Assembly (NCBI GenBank): GCA_025349905.2 | Contig: MU624613.1 | Span: forward strand, 1 to 40,800 | DNA from: Blastocladiella britannica | Lineage: Eukaryota > Blastocladiomycota > Blastocladiomycetes > Blastocladiales > Blastocladiaceae | Length of the DNA: 40,800 nucleotides | Direction of reading: 5' to 3' | Shown: one piece after another, positions 1 through 9,226 of the stretch | Layout of the letters: each line of letters starts with the position of its first letter | Position numbering within the stretch: position 1 is the stretch's first letter | Notes under the pieces: generated by a model | What the model saw: only the letters and a program-made list of their open reading frames with translations | Told to the model about the DNA's origin: nothing | Databases searched by the model: none | Program-made: the position numbers and the translations under genes

Positions 1-129
1 TTGCAGATCAGTTAGGTGTGGACATGGACGAGAAAAGCGGTCGATATTTTAGATAGGAAACGGAGTGACTTCCCATCAACCGCTTTCTCATTTCACATCA
101 ACCAATAAATAAAGACCAAGAACAAAGGA
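1..129 (+). promoter_or_regulatory. 5' flank of the first gene
   Basis: No gene is visible here. The stretch carries a CCAAT element at 102-106 followed by an AT-rich run (aataaataaa), about 25 bases before the ATG at 130, so it probably holds the core promoter and 5' UTR. No TATA box or upstream reading frame is convincing. Confidence 0.3.
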
Positions 130-3100
130 ATGGCACCACCCACGTCGTCCACCCCACAAATCCCAGTGATATCGACGCGCCGCGCGTCCATGTCCGTCAA
201 GCCCAGCGGCCCAACGGTCGCCACCGCCGCGTCGCTCGCGCACGGCATGCGATCAGCGTTGCCGTCCATGCGCTTTAGCGGCGGCCCCGATTCCGGTAGT
301 GGTCCTGGTAATGCTACTCGGTCCTTGGAATCAAACGATGATGGCGGCAGTAGCAGCGACGAGAGCGACGACCATGGTTCGCGATCCTCGACTGGTCAAA
401 GGCATGGACCAGCACCACCGGGACGAGGCGGCAACGGGAACGGTGGAGGTGGAGGAACCGGGCCATTGGCAGAACGGCTGGCCGACTTGCTCATGTCTCC
501 GACTGTGAGCATGGTCGATCCGAGCTTGAATGTGAAAACCGAGGCTGCGCTCGTCGACGCCGAGATGGCTGCGGTCAAGGCGGCGATCGCAGTACGTTTT
601 CTTTTACCCTTTGTGTTTGGTTGAATGATCCTTATAGGTGAATAAACTTGGACAGAAACTGGAGCGCGAGATCAGGGACACGTTCACCACCCGCCGAATC
701 GTCACGTCCTCGAGCACCTACTTTCCTGACGTGTCGGTCCCTCCATCTTCATCCTCGCCACCGGGCGCTGCTACTTCGACAAATGGTGGTTCCAGTTCGG
801 CAAGCCCGTCCTCGTCCAATCCCGCTGGTTCAATGTCCATGGCTGGGAGTGCCTCGGGTGGCGGCCTTGGAGTCACAGGAAACGCCACCGACGACATGAT
901 CCTGCGAGCAAAGGCTGAGCTGCTCAAGCACAAGGACCGGGTTGCGCTTGGAGTTGAGGAGAAGGTATTCTTTTTTTTTTTGTTTTGTTTTGTTTGTCGC
1001 TGGTTGTCAGATCGCAAATGCTCACTAACATATGAGGATCCGAATAGAAACGAGCGCAAGAAGCCGATGTACGCGCCCTGGACGAAAAAGTGCATGCCAC
1101 TCGACAACGGTTTGCCGAGAACGCGCAGCTCATGGCCGGTACCAACCATTGGCTCGTTTTATCGCAGACTCCCACTTACAACGATGAAGAATAGCCGGAC
1201 CCAAATACGTTTCCCATTTCATATCGTTCTTTGGCCACATCATGCACGTCGAGATCTTGTCGTCATCGATCGTGGTGGTATTCACATCACGCGGGTTCAT
1301 TGGTCCGTTCTTTTATTTGGTTTTCCTCATTTACAACGACATGCACTCATAAGGTTGAACTATTTAGAGGTCTGGCGACTCACCGGCACCCCACCCGCCT
1401 GGTCGTTGTCGGACCACTGGCCGATCTCGGCTTACCACCCGCGCATCACTTGCGTTGCACCCATGTTTCCCTCGCAGTACGAGCAGACGCACTTGATCCA
1501 GAACCGCATGCATTACCTGCGCCCGCCGGACGACATGCAACCAGCCAACACCGCTGCCGGTGGTGACGGAGAAGGTGAGGACGGGGAGTCGGTGGAGGAG
1601 GGAGAGAATGGCGCCGGTGATGATAGCCTGCAGGATAGCGATAACGGCAAGCCGGCCGAGGTCGGAGACTGGCTGGACACTGGCAAGGAAGAAGACAAAC
1701 AAGAAGAGGCCGGTGATCAGGCCGCCATTGATCTAAAACCGGCCGTTCCGACCCTGGTTCTTCGCACGCCCTCTGAACCTCCCAGCACCACCGCCTCTCC
1801 TCTTGCAGCGGCGGTTCCAAATATCTTCCCCGGCAGCAGTCGCCGCTCCCCACCGCCACCACCGCCCGCCGACGACTTGGTCGGCCAATTGACTTCCGCC
1901 ACATACGACTTGGGCGGCGACGTCGCGGTCTCTGACGAGCAAGCAGTGCGTCGCACCAACTACTACGCGTTCATGGTCGCGTGGCTGACGGGCCGGTCAG
2001 TGACGGTCGGACCGACGTCCGTCGAACGCGCACTGTTCTTGGTCGGGTGTGCGAACGGCGAGGCGTCGGTACTGGAATTGTCAGTATCCACGCCCGCCGG
2101 GCTCGTATCCTCTGGGAGTGCCGGTGCTGGTGCCGATGCGGCTGGCGCCGCAGGTGGTACGGGTACGGGTCCGGCAGTGGCAGTCGAGGTGCACGCGCGC
2201 GTCCTGGACCGCGCGATGGTCTCCGACGCGCCGATCACCCACGCGACGTACTTTGCTGCAGGCCACCATGCGCTGGTGGGGGTGCAATCGCGCGACTCGA
2301 CCCTCGGGGCCACAGCCCCTGGTGCGGCTCCTGTGACGGGCGCAGCACGGCTCGAACTGGCCGGGTTCGCGCTGCCCCGGCTCGGCCGGGCGGCGTTCCG
2401 GGTCCCAATCGCGCAGGTCGCTGAATCTGCCGCCGAGCTCATGGACGAAGGGCGGGCCGGGTTCGGCGACGAATATACTTCAGCGCCAACCGGTGCTCGC
2501 CACGGGAGCGGTGGGTATGGGTCGCGGTCCGGCAGCTCGGTCGGTTTAACTGATGGACCCAACGGTCCGTCGCTTCCGCCACTGACGGCCCTGAGCGCCG
2601 ACAATATCCAGCTGCGCGTGTACGTTGGTCTGGGCGAGGCGCTAGTGCAAATGGCATTTGTGTCGCTGCCGCTGATCACCGAGGCCACATTCTTTAACAC
2701 CGAAGACGACAATCAACCGTCCCACGGTGGTGGCGGGTCTCCGTCGCCGCGGCCAGGTGGGGTTGGCACAAAATTTGGAAGTACGTTGCAGGCTGACGAT
2801 TTGATTGCAACCAGCGCTCAGCGGCGCCGGTTATCGTCCATGATGCCCGGTGGTGGCGGCACAAAGTCCGGCGGAGGGGCGGGTGGGTATCTCAATGATG
2901 GCGGCGAGTCACTTGAACTGACAGTGGTGTCGGCCTTCTCGATGCGCACTGCGCAGGCGTCGGAGGACGAGGACGGCGGTACTGATGACGACGATGACGA
3001 ATATGACGACGGCCGCACCGGCGGCCGCGGCAACGCGGACTCGGGATCACCGCCGCCTGCACCTCCACGCAAAGACGCCATGGATGTACGTCCAATCCTA

Positions 3101-3903
3101 TTGTATATATATTCACTTAGACCATACTCACTGTAAATATAAAGGTCACATCGGTATGCGGCGTAACGTCCCCCTTCACGTTCAAAGGCTACGCGCTAGT
3201 CGGGTGCGCCGACGCGTCCGTGCGTTGCATTTCGGCCCTGGACGCTGCCGACGAGGTTTTTTACTACCTGTCGGACATTGCCACTCGCGGGACCCGAGCA
3301 AGCATGGCGGTGGCAGCGGTCGCTCCGTCGCGCGACGCGCAGCTGGCAGTCGCCACGTGTGCCGACGGGACCGTGTCGGTGTTGTCCATCGACCGCCGGT
3401 TGTTGCTCAGCGAGCACCGGCTGTTGACGGGCCGGTCGGGGGCTGCTGCCGCTTCATCGGGTGGGGGTGCTGGTAGTGATGCGGCGGCATCGGCCAGTGG
3501 AAGTGGAGGGTTCTCCTCGCGACGAAGTACTGGCGCGTCAGCTGCGGCGGCCGCCGCTACAGGTGGCTCATCGGCACGGTTGTCGGCAGCAATGGCCGCG
3601 CAAGATCCGGCAAACACGCGCGGGTCCACCTCGCTGCACGTTCCCGCCGGATCAACATCGACGTCAGCAGCGGCCGCGGCCGCGTCCACCCTCGCACCGT
3701 CGTTGTCATCAGGCGCGGGAGCAACGGCAGCATCGTCCGTGTCGTCGCCAATGGCCCCACGCAAACTGTACTGCGGTGGGGACCTGGACCAGGCGCTGTA
3801 TGCGATTGCAACGGGCAACGAGTGGTCGCTGGTGCGCGCGTCGGACTTGGTGCGGTGGTTGAACGACAATGACACCAAGCGGCAGGACTACACAGTGATG
3901 TGA
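130..3903 (+). CDS. Multi-exon low-complexity protein with WD40-like segments, function unknown
   Basis: I do not recognise this gene by name. Exons I can support are 130-591, 638-964, 1048 to about 1130, a long exon from about 1380 to 3085, and 3145-3903. Introns 592-637, 965-1047 (branch CTAAC) and 3086-3144 are phase 0 and have GTAC/GTAT donors. The structure between about 1130 and 1380 is unresolved because of a frame change there. The N-terminus is Ser/Gly-rich, then helical with coiled-coil character (KAELLKHKDRVALGVEEK). The rest has blade-like strands such as ALFLVGCANGEASVLEL, YALVGCADASVRCIS and LAVATCADGTVSVLSID, resembling WD40 repeats separated by long Gly/Ser/Ala/Pro-rich insertions and acidic runs. 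This suggests a beta-propeller scaffold. A flagella-associated WD protein is possible, but nothing here proves it. Confidence 0.6.
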
Positions 3904-4044
3904 AATGTATTTATTGGTCAACGACACAGGCCGGATCTGCAACAGCAGTTGAATACCGAGCGAACCATATTTTCAACTGGATTGAACGCGCTCCATCCAT
4001 AATCTATCCAAGGAGGAAGAACGAAAAAAAAAAAAAAAAAACAT

Positions 4045-5925
4045 TCAAAGAAAGTAAGGTCGTGACACGTACGGCACCACCGTCCCTGCAGCCGTATCGA
4101 TAAGCACCGGGATCTTGCGCGTGACCGTCACATCGTGCACCCAGCGGCGCGCGCTCTGGTTGGTGCTGGTAGTAACAAACTCCTCAAATATGGGTGGAAG
4201 GACAAATGGGACCCCTGCCGCGAGGTACGCCCGCAGCCACCATTCCAACGTGACTGGGTTCCCTCCTCGGATCAGTGCCTTAACAACGCCCCGGTCCAAT
4301 GGTAGCGGTGAAGGATTGGTGATGCTGGCCCGATTCATCATAGTCAAGCTGGAATGCGTGCGCTTGGCAAGTTGCGAGTCCAGGCCAGGGCCAAAAACGG
4401 TGGCAAGGAAATCGATCGTGTACGGCGGTGGGCGGGTCAGGTACGATACGCACATCTCGAGAAACCGCTCTTGTTCTCGGCCTGTCCCCAAGATCGAGGG
4501 AAGATCGAGATGATCACGCAGCCAAGCTTGCACTTCACACGAATTGTGCTGGATGGACCGCCTGAGTATGTTCTTCCAGTCGCGATCGGAAAATGGAAAC
4601 CGACGAGCATGCTGCCACGCGATCGCGCCCACCGAATCCAGCTCGGTTGCATAGTAAAGGCTCTGAGCGCAATCAAGATTCTGAGGCGGCAGGAGGTCCT
4701 GGTTGCGTTCCCACCATTCAAGAACTCCCAGTTGCCCATACTGGACCGCATTTTTGACAATCTCTGGAGACCAGTCCATTTTCAGCACCTCTGTTGAGCA
4801 CAAAATCAGGTCCAACAGGTGGACGAAGCCTCCGCGTACACAAGTGTCCAAAAAGCGCTGCTCCAATCTCAGTTTCTGGCCATCAAGGAGGCGGCATTTC
4901 TCGACCGCCCATTGCAGGATGGGCAACGTCGTTTGCCATTTGACGATAAAGATCAAGCCATGAGAACCCCCCTCCTGTTCAATCGAGAGCGGGAAATGGC
5001 CAAGCTCGCGGTCCCTCGATTCTCGAAAGCGTTGCCAATACCAGTCCAGGATCCTGACATCTTTGAATGATTCAAGCTCCTTGGTCGCATTTGAATTCCC
5101 AAATATGTGCTCGGGCGTGCGGTGCTCGAGGAAACGCGTCCACCACCACTCGACTGCGTCTGTATCGTGGCTGAAAAGCGCAGCGTCGACAATTTCGGCA
5201 AAAGCTGCGGGCTCAGGAAAAGTTGAGCCAGTGTATGCCCACCACCAGTCAAGCGTTTGAATCGCGCCTTCCCTCGATACCTCGGCGAGAGCGTGCGGCG
5301 CTTCAAGGGCCTCCATGACCGACTTCTCGTCTTGCTGGACCGAAATCCACCATTCCACTATTTTCAAGTCACCGCATCGGGTCGAAAGCACTGCAGCCCA
5401 GCAATGCAGATCCTCGAGATATTTATGAGCAATCGCCCAGCTGACGAGGTTGGTGTGCCCGGCTAAAGCGACTTCCTCCCACAGGGACTGTGATGACCAA
5501 TTGAAGGGTATCCCAGCAGTGCTGGTGGCATGCTTTATCCATTTGAGAACCTCCAAATGACCATTTTTGATGACCTCTTCAATGAAACCATCGTCCTCGA
5601 CCCAAACGAGCCGGCCAAGAGTGCTGGGGCCTGCCAGTCGCCAGAGTAGCTCGATAGTGGGCAAGTCGCCCCGAGCACCAGCAGCTTTGAGCGTCGTCGG
5701 TAGGTCGTCAAATAGAACGTGGGTCGGGTAGAATGGGAGCAGCGCGTGCTCGTGGCCGTGCTTGACGGCGAGTGCGGGATCATGTTCTTTAAAACCACGA
5801 GAGAGGACCGCAGCAAGCACCGAGTCATGTCGGGGTAGTACATTTAGAATCGATACCGCATCTTGGGGCAAGAGCGCGGCGCCAGCGGCATACGACAAGA
5901 TAATATGTGCGACGTGGTCAATCAT
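4045..5925 (-). CDS. WW-rich ankyrin-like repeat protein
   Basis: A single-exon 626-aa protein starting at the ATG at 5925 and ending in TGA at 4045. It is built of about 30-residue helical repeats with a recurring core of the form G-x-[LIV]-x-x-[LIV]-[DE]-W-W: NGHLEVLKWIKHA, CGDLKIVEWWISV, EGAIQTLDWWWAY, HDTDAVEWWWTRF, YGQLGVLEWWERN and GGNPVTLEWWLRAY. The N-terminus (MIDHVAHIILSYAAGAALL) resembles an F-box-like entry helix. Such divergent ankyrin-type proteins form large families in blastocladian fungi and probably act as protein-binding scaffolds. No catalytic domain is present. Its 3' end converges with the first gene, with a 141 bp gap that includes a poly-A run near 4024-4040. Broken relatives lie just upstream at 6.26-7.88 kb. 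Confidence 0.8.
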   Translation of the reverse strand: MIDHVAHIILSYAAGAALLPQDAVSILNVLPRHDSVLAAVLSRGFKEHDPALAVKHGHEHALLPFYPTHVLFDDLPTTLKAAGARGDLPTIELLWRLAGPSTLGRLVWVEDDGFIEEVIKNGHLEVLKWIKHATSTAGIPFNWSSQSLWEEVALAGHTNLVSWAIAHKYLEDLHCWAAVLSTRCGDLKIVEWWISVQQDEKSVMEALEAPHALAEVSREGAIQTLDWWWAYTGSTFPEPAAFAEIVDAALFSHDTDAVEWWWTRFLEHRTPEHIFGNSNATKELESFKDVRILDWYWQRFRESRDRELGHFPLSIEQEGGSHGLIFIVKWQTTLPILQWAVEKCRLLDGQKLRLEQRFLDTCVRGGFVHLLDLILCSTEVLKMDWSPEIVKNAVQYGQLGVLEWWERNQDLLPPQNLDCAQSLYYATELDSVGAIAWQHARRFPFSDRDWKNILRRSIQHNSCEVQAWLRDHLDLPSILGTGREQERFLEMCVSYLTRPPPYTIDFLATVFGPGLDSQLAKRTHSSLTMMNRASITNPSPLPLDRGVVKALIRGGNPVTLEWWLRAYLAAGVPFVLPPIFEEFVTTSTNQSARRWVHDVTVTRKIPVLIDTAAGTVVPYVSRPYFL

Positions 5926-6256
5926 TTACGGGTTGCTGATCAGGAAAGAGAGGCAAAGATGAAAGTGGTCGCTCTATGCCGCCCTCGATCCCGTCACCGG
6001 CCGGACGTGCCAATGTAGCAGGACACGACTTTTATGTGGTTCACTTTGTTTTCTTTCCATTTATCGAAATGATTGATCATGTCTTTGATCGACCCAACAA
6101 CTATGGCTCGCCGCGCGTGGTTCGGTCGCCTCCCACCACAAGCTATTTATAGAGGAGCGAAATAAAGCAAGTGAAGCATGGTAAGATCGCGCGACAATAG
6201 TTCGACTTCACAGCCAAAAAAAAAGGTGTTCATTTGCATTAGAGGTACATTGTACA
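5926..6256. other. Intergenic, upstream of the WW-repeat gene
   Basis: About 330 bases without a gene. A TATA-like ctatttatag lies near 6144 and a short poly-A run near 6216. It separates the intact WW-repeat gene from the degraded cluster. No tRNA, repeat or reading frame was seen. Confidence 0.4.
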
Positions 6257-6260
6257 TCAG

Positions 6261-6640
6261 CTACTGAATCTGGAGGGATTGAATCCACTTTGCCACCTCG
6301 CTTTCAGGCGTGCAGCTGAGCCGGCCCAGGTCCTCGGCCGATGGAAACACCGTGCCGTGGACGCGGTGCATCGCATGCCACCACTTGGCTGCATCGAGAT
6401 CACCAATGAAACATTGCCGCAAAAGTGCTCTGGGAGTTGTACCCGGGCTCGAAGCGCGTGCCATTGCGGGTGCAAAAGTCCCACAGGTAGTCGAGGACGG
6501 CCGAGGACGAGATGCGGAGGGTGCGCCGTGTCGGGAGCACGATCTTGGCTGCGGATGCATCGAATGGTGTCGTGGATAATTGGCTGATCTGTTCGACCAC
6601 GTCGGCTGCACCTTGCGAGGCCAGCGACTCCTCAAAAAAA
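6261..6640 (-). pseudogene. C-terminal fragment of a WW/ankyrin-like protein with a frameshift
   Basis: Coding similarity to the WW-repeat family runs on the minus strand from about 6640 to a TAG at 6261, but in two frames. The upstream part (LDYLWDFCTRNGTRFEPGY) is in one frame and the downstream part (RQCFIGDLDAAKWWHAMH, then ESEVAKWIQSLQIQ) is in another. The switch falls at about 6425-6435 and one base accounts for it. No start codon precedes the upstream part: a stop closes the frame at about 6650, exactly where a plus-strand fragment of the same family begins. There is no plausible intron at the shift. I read this as a decayed 3' half. A sequencing error could explain the shift but not the missing start. 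Confidence 0.6.
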
Positions 6641-6651
6641 TTGATCGAAAA

Positions 6652-7130
6652 TCATGATGTCCACACCGCGAGCCTGGTCCTCGTCTACTCGGTCATCGGT
6701 GCGCCAACGTTCACCGTCGCTCTCGCGTGCGCCGCTGTGCTGCCCTACGCCGAGTACTCGCCCATGGACGACCCGATCGGCGCTCTTTTCGACAAATGGA
6801 CGGGCAACCCCATCTCGCCACGGACACTTGCTGCTATGGGGCTCCGTGGTGAGTTACGGCGCATGGATAAACGCGCCGTGGAATTTGATGCCGAAGACAT
6901 TCTGCTCGATGCCGTCGCGGCCGGTGACGTCGAGTTGATTGAGTGGTTCCTGAAAGAATTTGAACTTGAGGGCCGGCGACTAGCCCTCACGACATGGGGT
7001 TCGGCCGCCGAGCAGTACTGCACGGTGCCGGCGCGCAACGGCCGCCTCGAATTTCTCTGGTGGCAGTGGCAGCTACTTTTCCCACACTACCAAAACACGT
7101 ACCAGGCCGTGGTAGACTGTGTCGTCCTCG
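6652..7130 (+). pseudogene. N-terminal fragment of a WW/ankyrin-like protein, opposite orientation
   Basis: The open frame reads LVLVYSVIGAPTFTVALACA, ALFDKWTGNPISPRTLAAMG, GDVELIEWFLKEFELEG and NGRLEFLWWQWQLLF, which is typical of the N-terminal half of the local WW-repeat family. The expected initiator is out of frame: an ATGATG at 6654 is one base off the frame that encodes the family sequence, as if one base had been lost after the start codon. Family similarity fades near 7120-7130, although the frame stays open to 7366. It lies back to back with the minus-strand fragment ending near 6640. I infer a pseudogene piece from an inversion or insertion. Confidence 0.55.
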
Positions 7131-7211
7131 TTGTCGGGTTTGTTGGGATCCGCTGTGCGCTTGCACCAGATTTCTGGACCTTTATAGAAAGCTGTCAATG
7201 GCCGTCCCACA

Positions 7212-7883
7212 TTACAATAAGCAAAAATATACACCCGTTTCCCGTCCTCGGTGCGCCAGGCAAGTTCGACCGGGAAATCCTTTCATTGACAGCAAACAAT
7301 GGCACAGAGCGGGCATTACAGTCGGCATTCCACCATCCCGCTGTTGGTATGGAGCAAATGGTATGAACGCGTACTCGAACATCCCATCGCCGTGCTGCTC
7401 GACCACGTACGCCCTGAGCCAGTCGAGCGGCCCAAGCTGGCGATGGTACGATGCCACCACAAACGGGTCGCAGTACGCCATCTCGGTTCGAACCGTGACG
7501 CCATGGGCAACGCACCAGTCCATTATATTGGTCCTGCCATACTCGACGGCCAGTACAAAGAGCCACTGGTTGGCAACGAGACCAACAGTAAGAAGCCATT
7601 CAAGAACGTAAACGTGTCCCGCAATGACGGCCCCCTCGGCGATTTCGGTCACCGTTTGTTGCCATAGTGGGCGGGGCAGGGACTGGATCAGGTCGGGCCG
7701 GCCAAGGCGACCCAGGTCCCGCTTGTGCACGAGTCGACGAAAGACGTGGCGGCGGGTTTCGGGCAAGTGCACGATCGGCAAGACGCGCAATAGTGAGAGG
7801 CTGGCGGAGAGCGTGTAGGTCCAGGGCGAGGCGAACAGCAAGATGCGGTCGAGAACGAGGGAGACATCGGCCAGGCTGCCCAT
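7212..7883 (-). pseudogene. Truncated WW/ankyrin-like gene (N-terminal part)
   Basis: An open frame of 223 codons from the ATG at 7883. The first ~170 residues look like a normal family N-terminus (MGSLADVSLVLDRILLF, GHVYVLEWLLTVGLV, YGRTNIMDWCVAHG, LGPLDWLRAYVVEQHGDG). From about 7365 down the translation loses repeat character and ends in TGA at 7212. A GTACGC that could be a donor lies near 7360, but the nearest same-strand family sequence is more than 700 bases away, far longer than any intron here. It may be the 5' half of a gene whose 3' half is the 6261-6640 piece, split by the plus-strand fragment. It may still be transcribed, because it shares a 50 bp promoter gap with MRPL1. Confidence 0.5.
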
Positions 7884-7933
7884 GCTCAAAATTTCTTTCT
7901 TTCGAAATTTTATCAAAATTAACTGAATCAACC
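7884..7933. promoter_or_regulatory. Short divergent promoter with inverted repeat
   Basis: Only 50 bp separate the ATG of the truncated WW-repeat gene (-) from the ATG of MRPL1 (+). The gap is AT-rich and holds a perfect inverted repeat at 7888-7911: 8-base arms AAAATTTC / GAAATTTT around an 8-base pyrimidine spacer. It could be a regulator site or just AT-rich promoter sequence. Confidence 0.35.
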
Positions 7934-9070
7934 ATGCTCCGGTCGCTTTTGACCACGCCGATGCTCCGGCTCTCGGCCACGCCGGCCCGTTCGTCGATTC
8001 TGGCGTCCACTGGTCGGTCCTTGCTCGCGTCGTCGTCCGCTATCTCTGTTAATGGTCCTGTGCTGATGACCGCGGCCGTCCGCACCACTGCCACCACCGG
8101 GTGCCGGCGCAAGAAGAAGAAGGTGGTTGAGGTGGTCGACGACCGGCTGAGCATCAAGGACGCGGTGACGATTCTGAACGTAAGGGATTTTTTTTACTGT
8201 CGTTGTTGTTGATTGGTCTCTTGGTATTGTCGTACCCGGTTGGCCACGACGATACTCGTGAAATGAGGAGATACACGCGCACGCATACGCGACCTTTGGT
8301 CAGGAGTACTCACGCGATACATTTACACTAGGCCCGTACCGAGGCAGTCCCGAACCGCGACGCCATCAACGCCAACATCAAAGTGCGGTCCGAGAAGGGC
8401 ATGCCGCCGATCCGCGGCACGTTGATTCTGCCCGAAAAAGTGTCCAAGCAAGTGCGCATTCTGTGCTTTGCCGAGGTACATACCTAACCACATCTTTTTA
8501 CATTTCTCCAACGGATTACTCAACCATATGTGATAAAGGGCCCCGCCGCTAAAGCCGCAACCGCCGCCGGCGCCGACATTGTGGGCACCACCGAGCTCCT
8601 GGACGGCATTCAACGCGGAACGCTGCAATACGACATGGTGATTTCGACGCCCGAGGCGTTTCCCATCGCTACGCGGGTGGCCAAGATCCTGGGCCCAAAG
8701 GGACTGATGCCGAACGCCAAGAAGGGCACGGTCACCACCGACATTGCGACGACCATCGACACGCTGAAGAACTCGATCCGGTACACGAGCGGGCGGGCGG
8801 GTAACGTCAATGTCACAATTGGACGGGTCGGGTTTACGCCCGAGCAGATTGAGCGTACGGTTTGCTTTTCCTGATTGTTGTTGGTGGGAGATCTAACTGT
8901 TGGGTGATGAACTAGGTAACCTTACCTTCGTCATGAACGAGGTGCTCGGGTACACTGCTCTGATTCCGGGCAAGAAGAAGGTCAAGCGCAACAAGTTTGT
9001 TCACAAGGTGTGGATGTCAGCCACGCATGCGCCGTCGTTGCCGCTGCGCCTGACCCAGTTCACCTGGTAG
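7934..9070 (+). CDS. MRPL1: Mitochondrial large-subunit ribosomal protein uL1m
   Basis: Four exons: 7934-8179, 8332-8475, 8539-8854 and 8916-9070, giving 286 aa. Phases join cleanly (0, 0, 1); the third intron has a CTAAC branch site. The first ~55 residues are rich in Arg/Ser/Ala/Thr with almost no acidic residues, as in a mitochondrial presequence, then comes a basic KKKKVVEVV stretch. The uL1 body follows, with SEKGMPPIRGTLILPEKV, ADIVGTTELLDGIQ and the family signature GPKGLMPNAKKGTVTTDIA, then the RNA-contacting TSGRAGNVNVTIGRVGF segment. uL1 forms the mobile L1 stalk at the E site that escorts deacylated tRNA. The mitochondrial rather than cytosolic form is favoured by the presequence and bacterial-type core. 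Its 3' end faces folliculin across a 156 bp gap. Confidence 0.92.
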
Positions 9071-9226
9071 TTTAAGTAATAAAACGAAAATCTATATTTT
9101 GCTACTTGGTGAGGAGAGGATGGATGAGTGGAATATTGCGGATAGTGGGCACATCGGCCTCCCCCGTCGACGGAAGGCGAGGTAAAAAAAAAAAAACAGC
9201 AAGAAAAAAAAAGGGACGGAATCAGA
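9071..9226. other. Convergent 3' intergenic gap
   Basis: A 156 bp gap between the stops of MRPL1 (+) and folliculin (-). It has aagtaataaaacg just after the MRPL1 stop (a possible AATAAA-type poly-A signal) and adenine runs at about 9183-9215 (thymine runs on the folliculin strand). No gene. Confidence 0.4.
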
